From Achromobacter xylosoxidans (GTDB lineage Bacteria; Pseudomonadota; Gammaproteobacteria; Burkholderiales; Burkholderiaceae_B), in NCBI RefSeq assembly GCF_014490035.1, contig NZ_CP061008.1:2976001-3040000 (forward strand): a DNA stretch of 64,000 nucleotides, written 5' to 3'. This document shows positions 49,942-58,279 of this stretch, in pieces. Each line of letters begins with the position of its first letter. Within the stretch, counting starts at the first letter, position 1. The notes beneath the pieces were generated by a model, which saw nothing but the letters and a program-made list of their open reading frames with translations, did not search any database and had not been told where the DNA came from. The translations under genes and the position numbers were made by a program.

Positions 49942-50231
49942 GGGCGCGGCCGCGGGCAGGCTGCGCCAGCCATCTTCCGCGGGATCTCATGATTTTCCAA
50001 GCGATTGCGCCAAGTCGATGTAACCCGGCAGCGTCTTTCATGAAATCCTGGTGAAGAGAAATATTGTTTCTCACTGTCCCTGCCGGACGATGCAGGTGGA
50101 AGGGCCTCTGCGGCCGGCCACCGTCATTCTTCCATGCAGTCCGGGGCCGGCAGCGCTATCGTTTCCGCATGCGTGACGCGTCTGCCCGGCGGCCCGGCCG
50201 GGCATCCGGAAACCAGACAGAGAGGCACAGC
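49942..50231. other. Intergenic region upstream of the PLP enzyme gene
   Basis: A 290-bp gap with no gene. It contains an inverted repeat GAGAAA (50056-50061), 5 bp, TTTCTC (50067-50072), which could be an operator or a small hairpin. No clear terminator for the wsp operon was found. Confidence 0.4.
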
Positions 50232-51515
50232 ATGAGTTACTCCAGCTACCACAAGAAGGACATTTTCGGCCGCCCGCTGCATGCCGAAACCCAGATGATG
50301 TCCTACGGCTTCGACCCCTTCCTGTCGGAGGGCGCGGTCAAGCCGCCGGTGTTCCTGACGTCCACCTTCGCGTTCCGCTCGGCCGAGGACGGCGCGGCGT
50401 TCTTCGACCTGGTTTCAGGCCGCAAGCCCTTGCCGCAGGGCGAGTCGGCGGGGCTGGTGTACAGCCGCTTCAACCATCCCAATCTGGAAATCGTCGAAGA
50501 CCGCCTGGCGCTGCTGGATGGCTCGGAAGATGCCGCGGTGACTTCCAGCGGCATGTCGGCGATCAGCGCGGTGTTCCTGGCCTTTCTGCGGCCGGGCGAT
50601 CAATTGGTGCAGTCCGTGCCGCTGTATGGCGGCACCGAGACCTTGATCTCCAAGATCTTCCCGGAGTGGGGCATAGGCTCGCATGCGGTCGAAGACGGCC
50701 TGTCGGCCAAGAGCATGCGCACCGCGCTGGAGGCTGCGGCGGCCCAGGGGCCGGTGCGCCTGTTTTTTGTCGAAACGCCCGCCAATCCGACCAATGCGCT
50801 GATCGATTTCGAAGCCATGAAGAATGAGCTGGACGCCTTCGAAACCCGGCACGGCTATCGTCCCGTGTCGGTGTGCGACAACACGCTGCTGGGCCCGATC
50901 TTCCAGAAGCCGGCCGAGCATGGCGTGGATCTGTGCGTGTATTCGCTGACCAAGTACGTGGGCGGCCACAGCGACCTGGTTGCGGGGGCCGTCACCGGCA
51001 GCAAGGCGCTGATCAAGAAGGTGCGCGCCATCCGCAGCGCCTTCGGTTCGCAGCTGGACCCGCATTCCTGCTGGATGATCACGCGCTCGATGGAAACCGT
51101 GGTGCTGCGCATGAAGCAGGCCGCGCGCACGGCGACCAAGGTGGCCCAATGGCTGTCCGGCAATCCACATGAAAAAGTGCAGATCTTCCATCCGGAAATG
51201 ATTGCCGACCGGGCCTACCAGGACGTCTACAAGCGCCAGTGCACCGGGCCCGGCTCGACCTTCGCCTTCGTGCTGGAGGGCGGGCGCGCCAAGGCCTTTC
51301 GCTTCATCAATGCGCTGCACCTCTTCAAGTCGGCCGTCAGCCTGGGCGGCACCGAATCGCTGATCTGCCATCCGGCGTCCACCACGCATTCAGGCGTCCC
51401 GGCGGCCGAGCGCGAGGCGGCCGGCGTGTCCGAGGGGCTGGTGCGTGTGTCGATCGGACTGGAGCACGAGGAAGACCTGATCGCGGACATGGACCACGCC
51501 TTCCGCAACTGCTGA
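50232..51515 (+). CDS. Cystathionine gamma-synthase/methionine gamma-lyase family PLP enzyme
   Basis: A 427-residue fold-type I PLP enzyme. The Schiff-base lysine is K241 in CVYSLTKYVGGHSDLVAG, the phosphate-binding segment is VTSSGMSAISAVFL, and YSRFNHPNLEIVEDRLALLDG and ETPANPTNALIDFEAM are further family blocks. It probably acts on a sulfur amino acid (cystathionine synthesis or lysis, or methionine cleavage); the exact reaction cannot be told from these motifs. The N-terminal HKKDIFGRPLHAETQMMSYGFDP is typical of a subgroup usually annotated only as cystathionine gamma-synthase family. The gene stands alone, convergent with the MFS exporter gene. Confidence 0.88.
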   Translation: MSYSSYHKKDIFGRPLHAETQMMSYGFDPFLSEGAVKPPVFLTSTFAFRSAEDGAAFFDLVSGRKPLPQGESAGLVYSRFNHPNLEIVEDRLALLDGSEDAAVTSSGMSAISAVFLAFLRPGDQLVQSVPLYGGTETLISKIFPEWGIGSHAVEDGLSAKSMRTALEAAAAQGPVRLFFVETPANPTNALIDFEAMKNELDAFETRHGYRPVSVCDNTLLGPIFQKPAEHGVDLCVYSLTKYVGGHSDLVAGAVTGSKALIKKVRAIRSAFGSQLDPHSCWMITRSMETVVLRMKQAARTATKVAQWLSGNPHEKVQIFHPEMIADRAYQDVYKRQCTGPGSTFAFVLEGGRAKAFRFINALHLFKSAVSLGGTESLICHPASTTHSGVPAAEREAAGVSEGLVRVSIGLEHEEDLIADMDHAFRNC

Positions 51516-51541
51516 GCCGGGGCCGGCATGGCCGGCCGGTT

Positions 51542-53053
51542 TCAGGCCGCCATGCGCCGCCGGTTGAACAGCACGAATCCCGCCGTGACCAGCAGCATCA
51601 GCGCCGCGGTGGCGATGACCGCGGCATAGCCGGTGTCGAAGGCGGTCTTGGCCAGGCGCGTCAAGGCCATGCCCAGGTCCGACGACAGTCCGTCCGCCAC
51701 GATCAGGGCCTGGTCCAGGCTGTCGCGCGCCAGGTCGGACTGGGGCAGGCCCGCCGGCACGGCCAGCGTGTGCGCATAGACCCCGGACAGGATCGATCCC
51801 ATCAGGGTGACGCCCAGCGCGCCGCCCAGTTCGTACGAGACCTCTTCGATCGAGGCCGCCATGCCGGCGCGCTCCGGGGTGGCGCTCTGCATGATGGTGC
51901 TGGACGCCGCCGTCATGGTGGCGCCTATGCCCGCGCCCAGCACGCACAGGCTGACCATCTGCGGCAGCAGCGCCGCGTCATAGCTCAGCAGATAGCCGGT
52001 CATGCCCAGGCCGGAGACCAGCAGCGACAGGAACAGCATGGTGGCGCTGTTGACGCGGCCCAGCAGCCAGCCCGCCAGCGGACCCGCAATGAAAGCGGCC
52101 AGCGACAGAGGCAGGATGAAGAGCGCGGTTTCGAGCGGCGACATGCCCATGACCAGCTGCAGCCGCTGGCTGAACACCAGCTCCATGCCCAGCAGCGCGG
52201 CGGCGGCGAACAGCGCGGCCGCCACCGCCGAACTGAAGCTGAGGTTGCGGAAGATGGCGAAGTCGATCAGCGGATAGGGCCGCGCGCGCTGGCGCCGCAC
52301 GAATACGGCGAGCATGGCCGCGCCCGCCGCGCAGGCCACGCCGGCATCGCGCCAGGAAGGGGCGGTCTTGCCCAGTTCCTTCAGCGCGTAGGCGCACAGG
52401 ATCAGGCCGGCCATGACCTGCAGCGAGCCCAGCAGATCCCAGGGGCGCGAGGCGTCCGGACGGCTGGCCGGGATCAGGCGCCAGGCCAGCGGCAGCGCCA
52501 GCAGCACGATGGGCACGTTGATGAGGAACACGGACCCCCACCAGAAATGCTCAAGCAGCACGCCGCCCACCACCGGACCGACCGCGGCGCCGCCCGAGGC
52601 CACCGAGGCCCAGACGCCGATGGCGATGGCGCGTTCGCGCTCGTCGGCGAAGGTCAGGCGCAGGATGGACAGCGTGGCCGGCATCATCATGGCGGCGCCC
52701 ACGGCCAGCAGCGCGCGCGCCGCGATCAGGGTGGCCGCGCCGGGCGAGTAGGCCGCGCACAGGGACGCCGCGCCGAACACGATCAGCCCCGCCATGAACA
52801 GGCGCTTGTGACCGAGGCGGTCGCCCAGCGTACCCATGCCCAGCAGCAGGCCGGACACGACCAGCGCGTAGATGTTCACGATCCACAGCTTTTCCGACGC
52901 ATTGACGTTCAGCTCATGCGTGAGCCGGGGCAGGGCGGTATAGAGGACGGTCATGTCGACCACGATCAACAGCAAGGCGCTGGACACGATGGCCAGCACC
53001 AGCCAGCGGCCGGGCGCGGCCGTGGCGACAGCGTTCGGTTCAGTCCGCTGCAT
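51542..53053 (-). CDS. MFS drug exporter, DHA2 (EmrB/QacA, SmvA-like) family
   Basis: A 503-residue transporter with 14 membrane spans by count of hydrophobic segments, the DHA2 number. Motif A appears as GLLLGMGTLGDRLGHKRLFMAGL and the family-specific TM1 is VSSALLLIVVDMTVLYTALPRLTHEL. Other landmarks are ALLAVGAAMMMPATLSILRLTF and the MFS motif C-like ASGGAAVGPVVGGVLLEHFWWGSVFLINVP. Such pumps export quaternary ammonium compounds, methyl viologen or dyes with protons; the substrate here is not known. I start at 53053 (MQRTEPNAV); upstream codons are very basic and lie in the promoter region. The divergent LysR gene probably controls it. Confidence 0.9.
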   Translation of the reverse strand: MQRTEPNAVATAAPGRWLVLAIVSSALLLIVVDMTVLYTALPRLTHELNVNASEKLWIVNIYALVVSGLLLGMGTLGDRLGHKRLFMAGLIVFGAASLCAAYSPGAATLIAARALLAVGAAMMMPATLSILRLTFADERERAIAIGVWASVASGGAAVGPVVGGVLLEHFWWGSVFLINVPIVLLALPLAWRLIPASRPDASRPWDLLGSLQVMAGLILCAYALKELGKTAPSWRDAGVACAAGAAMLAVFVRRQRARPYPLIDFAIFRNLSFSSAVAAALFAAAALLGMELVFSQRLQLVMGMSPLETALFILPLSLAAFIAGPLAGWLLGRVNSATMLFLSLLVSGLGMTGYLLSYDAALLPQMVSLCVLGAGIGATMTAASSTIMQSATPERAGMAASIEEVSYELGGALGVTLMGSILSGVYAHTLAVPAGLPQSDLARDSLDQALIVADGLSSDLGMALTRLAKTAFDTGYAAVIATAALMLLVTAGFVLFNRRRMAA

Positions 53054-53133
53054 GGTTCTACTCCTGAAACTGAAACGCCTGCCGCGCCGAGGATACGGGC
53101 GGGGCCGGGATGGCCGGGTTCCAGAGCGCGCCA

Positions 53134-53192
53134 TTATCCATCTTCCATTTGCCATAAAAAAGTTGGAAACCATCTATAAAATGGATGGATAA
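53134..53192. promoter_or_regulatory. Paired LysR-type sites between the exporter and its divergent regulator
   Basis: TTATCCATC (53134-53142) and GATGGATAA (53184-53192) are perfect 9-bp inverted arms, 41 bp apart. Further TTCCAT/ATGGAT copies lie between them, and the AT-rich centre (CTATAAAATGG) probably holds the regulator promoter. The spacing fits the two half-site regions that a LysR tetramer bridges. Confidence 0.55.
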
Positions 53193-53206
53193 AGGAGGGC
53201 TGGGAT

Positions 53207-54091
53207 ATGCAATGGACACTGGACCAGCTGCGGCATTTCGTCGCCGCGGCGGAATCGGGATCGTTCTCGGCGGCCGCGCGGCGCCTGGGCAAGGCGCAAT
53301 CTGCGGTCAGCACCTCGGTGGGCCTGCTGGAAACGGATCTGGGCGTGGAGCTGTTCGACCGGTCGCGGCGCAACGCCACGCTGACGGCTACCGGGGAAGT
53401 CATGCTGCAGGAGGCCCAGGAGCTGCTGCGGCAAGCGGGCGCCTTGGAGCAGCGCGCCTTGTCGTTTGCCGCCGGGCGCGAAGCGCGCCTGGGCCTTGCG
53501 CTGGACGAAGGCCTGCCTTATCTGGTGGCCGACCAGTTGCTGAAGGAACTGGCCGAACGCTATCCGGCGCTGGAGCTGACCCAGCTCAACGGCACCGCGA
53601 CGGAGGTCGCCGAATACGTGGAGCAGGGCCGCGCCAGCCTGGCCTTCCAGTTCGATCGCGGCGATCCCGGCAGCGCCTTCGCCCACCGCCATCTGGGCAA
53701 CGTGGCGCAAGGCATCTTCGTGGCCCAGGGCCATCCGCTGGCCGCGTTGCCCGAGGTCGGGCGCAACGATCTGGCGCGGCACAGGCAGTTGCTCATGCAG
53801 ATGGACGGCGTAGACCAGGTGGTGCTGAGCCCCTCGGTCTGGCGGGCCGACAGCAGCTACAACATCGCGGCCATGGCGGCCAATGGCGTGGGCTGGGCCA
53901 TCCTGCCGCTGAATATCGGCGAATACGAGGGCTTCAGCAACGCGCTGGTCAGCGTGCGTTGCGCGGACCTGTTCCTGCCCATGCTGTCCGTGCGCACGCT
54001 GTGGCTGAGGGGCGGCAGCCTGAGCGAGACGGAACTCTGGCTGCAGCAGCGCATGGGCCAGCTATTGGCGGGGACGCAGGCGCAGCCGTAG
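53207..54091 (+). CDS. LysR family transcriptional regulator
   Basis: A 294-residue LysR protein: HTH in TLDQLRHFVAAAESGSFSAAARRLGKAQSAVSTSVGLLETDLGVELFDRSRRNATLTATGE, effector domain from about residue 90 (ARLGLALDEGLPYLVADQLL). The GGAGGG ribosome site is within the last arm of the inverted repeat region. It is divergent from the MFS exporter and is its likely regulator. The ligand is unknown. Confidence 0.9.
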   Translation: MQWTLDQLRHFVAAAESGSFSAAARRLGKAQSAVSTSVGLLETDLGVELFDRSRRNATLTATGEVMLQEAQELLRQAGALEQRALSFAAGREARLGLALDEGLPYLVADQLLKELAERYPALELTQLNGTATEVAEYVEQGRASLAFQFDRGDPGSAFAHRHLGNVAQGIFVAQGHPLAALPEVGRNDLARHRQLLMQMDGVDQVVLSPSVWRADSSYNIAAMAANGVGWAILPLNIGEYEGFSNALVSVRCADLFLPMLSVRTLWLRGGSLSETELWLQQRMGQLLAGTQAQP

Positions 54092-54107
54092 CACGGCCGG
54101 CCCGGCT

Positions 54108-54794
54108 TCAACTGAGCAGCGCGCTGACCAGATCGCCGCCGCTGCGGCCGCCGTTCTTGAAATCCAGCGCCGTCTGCACGTGTTCCAGATGCGCATCCAT
54201 CAGCGCGCAGGCGCGGTCGGCATCGCCCGCGCGGGCGGCCTCGATGAAGGCGTGATGTTCCTGCGACGAGCAACTGGCATCGTGCGAGCTTTGGTACAGC
54301 ACGGTGATGACGGCGCTGCGTGCCGAGAGTTCGCGCAGCATCCCCGTGAGCACGGAATTTCCTACGGCCTCGGCCAGCAGGATGTGGAAATGCCCAAGCA
54401 ACCGGTTGCGTTCCTGCACGTCGCCGCCTTCCAGCGCGCGGCGCTCCGCGGCCAGGTGCGCGTCGATGCGGCGGTAGTCCGCCGCCGTTGCCCGCGCCAC
54501 GAACTCGCGCGCGAGCGCCGCTTCCAGGATGCGCCGTACGGCATAGACCTCGCGCGCCTCGTTCGCGTCCGGCTTGCTCACGAAGGCGCCCTTGTCCGGC
54601 ACGATGTTGATCAGCTTGTCCTTGGACAGCATCAGCAGCGCGGCGCGGATCTTGGTCCGGCTGACCTGATACACCCCCGCCAGCGCCTCTTCGCGCAGCC
54701 GTGTGCCCGGCGGCAGCTTGTGCGCGACGATGGCCGCCGAGATTTCCTTGGCGATATCGTCGGCGCTGGGGTCGGGGCGGACTTCCTGGGACAT
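54108..54794 (-). CDS. GntR family regulator, FadR subfamily (FCD domain)
   Basis: A 228-residue regulator. The HTH (AKEISAAIVAHKLPPGTRLREEALAGVYQVSRTKIRAALLMLSKDKLINIVPDKGAFV) is followed by a helical FCD domain with possible metal-ligand histidines (LLGHFHILLAEAVGN, QEHHAFIEAARAGDADRACALMDAHLEHV). It is convergent with the LysR gene and 79 bp beyond the TipAS gene start region, so its target is not obvious; none of the adjacent genes is a clear partner. Confidence 0.88.
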   Translation of the reverse strand: MSQEVRPDPSADDIAKEISAAIVAHKLPPGTRLREEALAGVYQVSRTKIRAALLMLSKDKLINIVPDKGAFVSKPDANEAREVYAVRRILEAALAREFVARATAADYRRIDAHLAAERRALEGGDVQERNRLLGHFHILLAEAVGNSVLTGMLRELSARSAVITVLYQSSHDASCSSQEHHAFIEAARAGDADRACALMDAHLEHVQTALDFKNGGRSGGDLVSALLS

Positions 54795-54836
54795 GTTGGG
54801 GCAGGAGAGGGACAGGGCCGGTCAGTCTAGCAAATG

Positions 54837-54864
54837 GGCAGGCCCGGCGGTGACGGGGCCTGCC
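54837..54864 (-). terminator. Hairpin downstream of the TipAS regulator gene
   Basis: A perfect 9-bp stem (54837-54845 with 54856-54864) and 10-nt loop follow the regulator stop on the reverse strand. Only a short ATTTG follows, so termination is probable but not strong. Confidence 0.45.
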
Positions 54865-54873
54865 GGACCGGGC

Positions 54874-55902
54874 CTAGCGCGCCGCCGCCAGCGCGCCCAT
54901 CGCCTGCCGCATGAACGACAGGGTGGCGTCATCGGTCCAGGTGCCGGCGGTGAGTTCGGGTTCGTTCATCAGCGCCTGGCGGAATTTCGCCTGGGTGGCG
55001 GGGTCGTTGCCGGCATAGCTGCGGAACAGGTCCAGCCAGCGCCGGGCCAGCGCCAGCGCCGTGGCCGAGTCCGGCGCCGCGCCCGCGTCGAGCGCGTCGC
55101 GCACGTCGGCCATCAGCTCGGGCCATTCGCCGATGCGATCGCCGTAATGCTCACGCATGTAGCGCGCCTCGTCCGCGGTGAGGTACTTCTCGTAGATCCG
55201 CAGCTTGCTTTCCGAGAAGGCCTGCAGCACGTAGTCGCGCAAGGCCGGCGAGACGCCCATGTGCGCCTGCATCGCGGGCTCCCGTTCGTGCATCCGGTTC
55301 AGCTTGACCAGCAGGCGCGGGTCGCGATTGGTGTCGCGCAGCAGCAAGGTCATCCAGCGCAACGCCAATTCGCGCGGTCGCGCCTCTTCGGGTGCGGCGC
55401 CGGCATCGATCTGCGCCTGCACCTCCTTGATCAGCGCGAGCCAGTCCGCGTCGCCATCCTGGCTGCTGCGGTACATGGGCAGGCGGGCCAGTTCATCGGG
55501 GGAAAAATACTTGTCGTACATGGTCATGAGTTCCAGAGTGGTGAGCCAATCGGCCAGCTCCGGCTCCTTGCCTTGCGCCAACTGGCCCTGCAGCTGGGCG
55601 AGACGCTCGCGCAGCCGGGAGGCTTGCTGGATCTGGCGGTCGAGCATCGCGATCTGCCTGGCGATGATTTCGTCCATGGGAGTGTCGGGCTGGTCCAGAT
55701 AAGCGCCGATTTCAGCCAGCGGCAATCCGAAGCGGCGCAGCGCCTGGATCTGATGCAGCCGGGCAATGTCGTCGCGGCCATACAGCCGATAGCCGTTGTC
55801 GGCGCGCGCCGAAGGCGTGAGCAGCCCGATCGCGTGATAGTGGTGCAGCGTGCGGACGGTCAGTCCGCTGCGCTTGGCCAGTTCTCCTACTTTCAGTTGC
55901 AC
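54874..55902 (-). CDS. MerR family regulator with TipAS drug-recognition-like domain
   Basis: A 342-residue regulator. The MerR winged helix is VQLKVGELAKRSGLTVRTLHHYHAIGLLTPSARADNGYRLYGRDDIARLHQIQALRRFGLPL, followed by the dimerisation coiled coil (MDEIIARQIAMLDRQIQQASRLRERLAQLQGQL). A helical TipAS-like domain is at the C-terminus (LQAFSESKLRIYEKYLTADEARYMREHYGDRIGEW). I chose the GTG at 55902 because AGGAGG stands 6 bp before it; the usual annotated ATG at 55944 is upstream of that site. TipAS domains bind drug-like ligands. The MFS gene just upstream on the same strand may be its target. Confidence 0.88.
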   Translation of the reverse strand: MQLKVGELAKRSGLTVRTLHHYHAIGLLTPSARADNGYRLYGRDDIARLHQIQALRRFGLPLAEIGAYLDQPDTPMDEIIARQIAMLDRQIQQASRLRERLAQLQGQLAQGKEPELADWLTTLELMTMYDKYFSPDELARLPMYRSSQDGDADWLALIKEVQAQIDAGAAPEEARPRELALRWMTLLLRDTNRDPRLLVKLNRMHEREPAMQAHMGVSPALRDYVLQAFSESKLRIYEKYLTADEARYMREHYGDRIGEWPELMADVRDALDAGAAPDSATALALARRWLDLFRSYAGNDPATQAKFRQALMNEPELTAGTWTDDATLSFMRQAMGALAAAR

Positions 55903-55959
55903 GGCATTCCTCCTGTTGATGGCGCGGAACGAACTCTGGGACATGACGTTGCGTGAGGG

Positions 55960-57183
55960 TCAAGCCTGTTGGCGGCTCCTGGCGGACCCGGCCAGCAGCG
56001 CGACCGCCGCAATCGCCAGGGGAATGAATGACACCCACAGCACCGTGGCCCAGTCGTACGCGGCCAGCAGGCCGCCCGATGCGAAGGAGCCGACCGCCAT
56101 GGTGCCGAAGATGATGAAGTCATTGAGCGACTGCACCCGGGTCCTTTCCTCGGGCCGATGGCATTCCAGCACCAGCGCCGACGCGCCCACGAAGCCGAAG
56201 TTCCAGCCCAGGCCCAGCAGGATCAACGTGACCCAGAAATGCGCCACGTCGATCCCCGTGAGGCCGATGGCCGCGGACAGGCCGGTGAGCGCCAGGCCCG
56301 CCGTGACGATGCGTCCGGCGCCGAAACGCGTGATGAGGCGTCCGGTGAAGAAGCTGGGGCCGTACATGGCGATGACGTGCCATTGCAGGCCCAGGTTGGC
56401 GCTTTCCTGCGAATGGCCGCAAAGATGCATGGCCAGCGGCGCGGCGGTCATCAGGAAATTCATCAGCAAGTAGGAGACGGCGCCGCAGACCACGGCCGTG
56501 ATGAAGCGCGGTTGGCGCGCGATCAAGCCCAGCGGCCGTCCGCCCGCGACTTCGGCCGCGCTGGGCATGGGCAGGTGCACGCCCAGCAGGACCAGGGCCG
56601 AGATCGCCGCGACCGCGGCCTGCACAAGATAGGTTGCCGCGAACATGTGGACCGGCCACAGGTACATCGTATATGTGACCAGTTGCGGGCCGACCACGCC
56701 GGCCAGCACGCCGCCGCCCATCACGAAGGACAGGGCGCGGGCGCGCCGGGCGGGAGACACGCCGTCGGCCGCCGCGAAGCGGAACGACAGCACGACGGCG
56801 GCGTACGCGCCGCCGAAGAAGGTACCCAGGCAGAACAGCCAGAACGAGCTCAGCACGATGGCGGCGGCGGCCAGCAGACCCACGAGCACGCCGCAGGCCG
56901 TGCCGGCGAGAAAGGCGGCACGGCGGCCGTAACGCCGGGCGATGGCGCCCATGGGCAGGATGCAGGCGGCCATGCCGACCACGAAGAGGGAAATGGGCAG
57001 GGTCGCCAGCGCCTTGTCCGGCGCCAGCATGTCGCCGACGATGGCGCCGGTGGCGTAGACCACGACGGCGTTGGCGCCTGCCAGCGCCTGGGCGATCGTC
57101 AGCCGGGCGATGTTGCCGCGCTGCGCCTGGGGCGAGAGTTCAGCGCTGGGCGCGGCCGATGGCGCCGGGGTTGATGCGGACAA
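55960..57183 (-). CDS. MFS transporter
   Basis: A 407-residue protein with about 12 membrane spans. The motif A area is ILPMGAIARRYGRRAAFLAGTACGVLVGL, and a long middle loop (GVHLPMPSAAEVAGGRPLGLIARQPRF) separates the two halves. Features such as RALSFVMGGGVLAGVVGPQLV and LGLGWNFGFVGASALVLECHRPEERTRVQSLNDFIIFG are those of a conserved bacterial MFS group often annotated as putative drug or metabolite exporters. The substrate is unknown. It is followed, 57 bp on, by the MerR-TipAS gene, which suggests regulated efflux. Confidence 0.88.
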   Translation of the reverse strand: MSASTPAPSAAPSAELSPQAQRGNIARLTIAQALAGANAVVVYATGAIVGDMLAPDKALATLPISLFVVGMAACILPMGAIARRYGRRAAFLAGTACGVLVGLLAAAAIVLSSFWLFCLGTFFGGAYAAVVLSFRFAAADGVSPARRARALSFVMGGGVLAGVVGPQLVTYTMYLWPVHMFAATYLVQAAVAAISALVLLGVHLPMPSAAEVAGGRPLGLIARQPRFITAVVCGAVSYLLMNFLMTAAPLAMHLCGHSQESANLGLQWHVIAMYGPSFFTGRLITRFGAGRIVTAGLALTGLSAAIGLTGIDVAHFWVTLILLGLGWNFGFVGASALVLECHRPEERTRVQSLNDFIIFGTMAVGSFASGGLLAAYDWATVLWVSFIPLAIAAVALLAGSARSRQQA

Positions 57184-57208
57184 GTGGGTCTCCTCGAGGA
57201 TTGCGGTT

Positions 57209-58279
57209 TTAGTTGCTATGGGTAGCGGTTTGCCATGTGCGGCGTCGTTCCCGCGCGGCGTCCATGGTCAGGACCACGCGGAACTTCGCTTCGCCGGACT
57301 TCAGGCGCAGCAAGGCGTCGGCTGCGCGTTCCAGGGGTAGAGTCTCGACCATGGGCAGCGCCTCTGCAAGTACGCTGAAGTTCAGCGCTTTTTCAGTTTC
57401 CCAGGGCGTGCCGGTCATGGACCCGGCAACGGTCCGCTCGCCGCCCACCAGAAAGCCCGGAGGCACCGCCAGCGGGACGCGGCCCACGCCCAGCAACATC
57501 GTGCGGCCTTGCGGAGCCAGTCCGCGCATGGCCTCGGACACGGCCTGCGTGTCGGTGATGGTGGCGATCAGCGCTTGTGCGCCGCCCATGCCGAGGAGCC
57601 GTTGCGCGGCGTCTTCCCCGTTGCTGTCGATGTAGACATGGGCGCCCAGGCGCAAGGCGTCAGCGGCTATGTCGCAGCCCCGGCCGATGGCTACAACCTT
57701 CATGCCCATGCGGCGGGCGTATTGCAGCGCCATGTGGCCCAGGCCGCCTATGCCCAGCACGGCGACGAGATCGCCGGCCTGCGCCCCGCATTTCCTGAGC
57801 GCGTTGAAGGTGGCGATGCCGGCGCAGAGTATCGGGGCGGCTTGTATGGCGTCGAGCTCGTCGGGTATGGCAACCAGTCCGGTCGTCCGGGCCAGCATCA
57901 GTTCGGCATAGCCGCCGTCCTGGGTGACGCCGACTACCGGTTGATTCGTGCACAGATTGAAGAGGCCTTGGCGGCATTGCGCGCAGGTACTGCAATGACC
58001 GCCCAGGCGTCCCACGCCGACGCGTTGGCCGATGTTCCAGTGGGCGTCGACGCCCGCGCCGAGCGCGGCGACGCGCCCGACGGCTTCGTGGCCGGGGATG
58101 CGCGGCCGTTGCAGCGCCGGATTGTCGATATCGGCCGCGTCGGCGCCACAGACGCCGCAAGCTTCGATACGCAGCAGTACTTCTCCGGGGCCGGGTTCGG
58201 GCGTGGGCAATTCAACGAATTCGAGCCGGCCGGGCGCGGTGGTCCGAATGGCGCGATAGGTGGAAGGGACGCGCGTCAT
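57209..58279 (-). CDS. Zinc-dependent alcohol dehydrogenase (MDR superfamily)
   Basis: A 356-residue medium-chain dehydrogenase. The catalytic zinc ligands are visible in CGVCGADAAD (Cys) and IPGHEAVGRVAAL (His-Glu), and the structural zinc site is CSTCAQCRQGLFNLC. The NAD(P) motif is VLGIGGLGHMALQYARRMG. It would oxidise an alcohol or reduce an aldehyde. It overlaps the amine-oxidase gene by 4 bp (58276-58279) and is the last of three coupled genes, cupin, amine oxidase and ADH, so an amine-to-aldehyde-to-alcohol or acid route is plausible. The substrate is unknown. Confidence 0.92.
   Translation of the reverse strand: MTRVPSTYRAIRTTAPGRLEFVELPTPEPGPGEVLLRIEACGVCGADAADIDNPALQRPRIPGHEAVGRVAALGAGVDAHWNIGQRVGVGRLGGHCSTCAQCRQGLFNLCTNQPVVGVTQDGGYAELMLARTTGLVAIPDELDAIQAAPILCAGIATFNALRKCGAQAGDLVAVLGIGGLGHMALQYARRMGMKVVAIGRGCDIAADALRLGAHVYIDSNGEDAAQRLLGMGGAQALIATITDTQAVSEAMRGLAPQGRTMLLGVGRVPLAVPPGFLVGGERTVAGSMTGTPWETEKALNFSVLAEALPMVETLPLERAADALLRLKSGEAKFRVVLTMDAARERRRTWQTATHSN

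Noticed and set aside
50056..50072. GAGAAA/TTTCTC inverted repeat as terminator of the wsp operon
   Set aside because: The stem is short and AT-rich, with no U-tract in the right place, so it is more likely an operator or chance symmetry.
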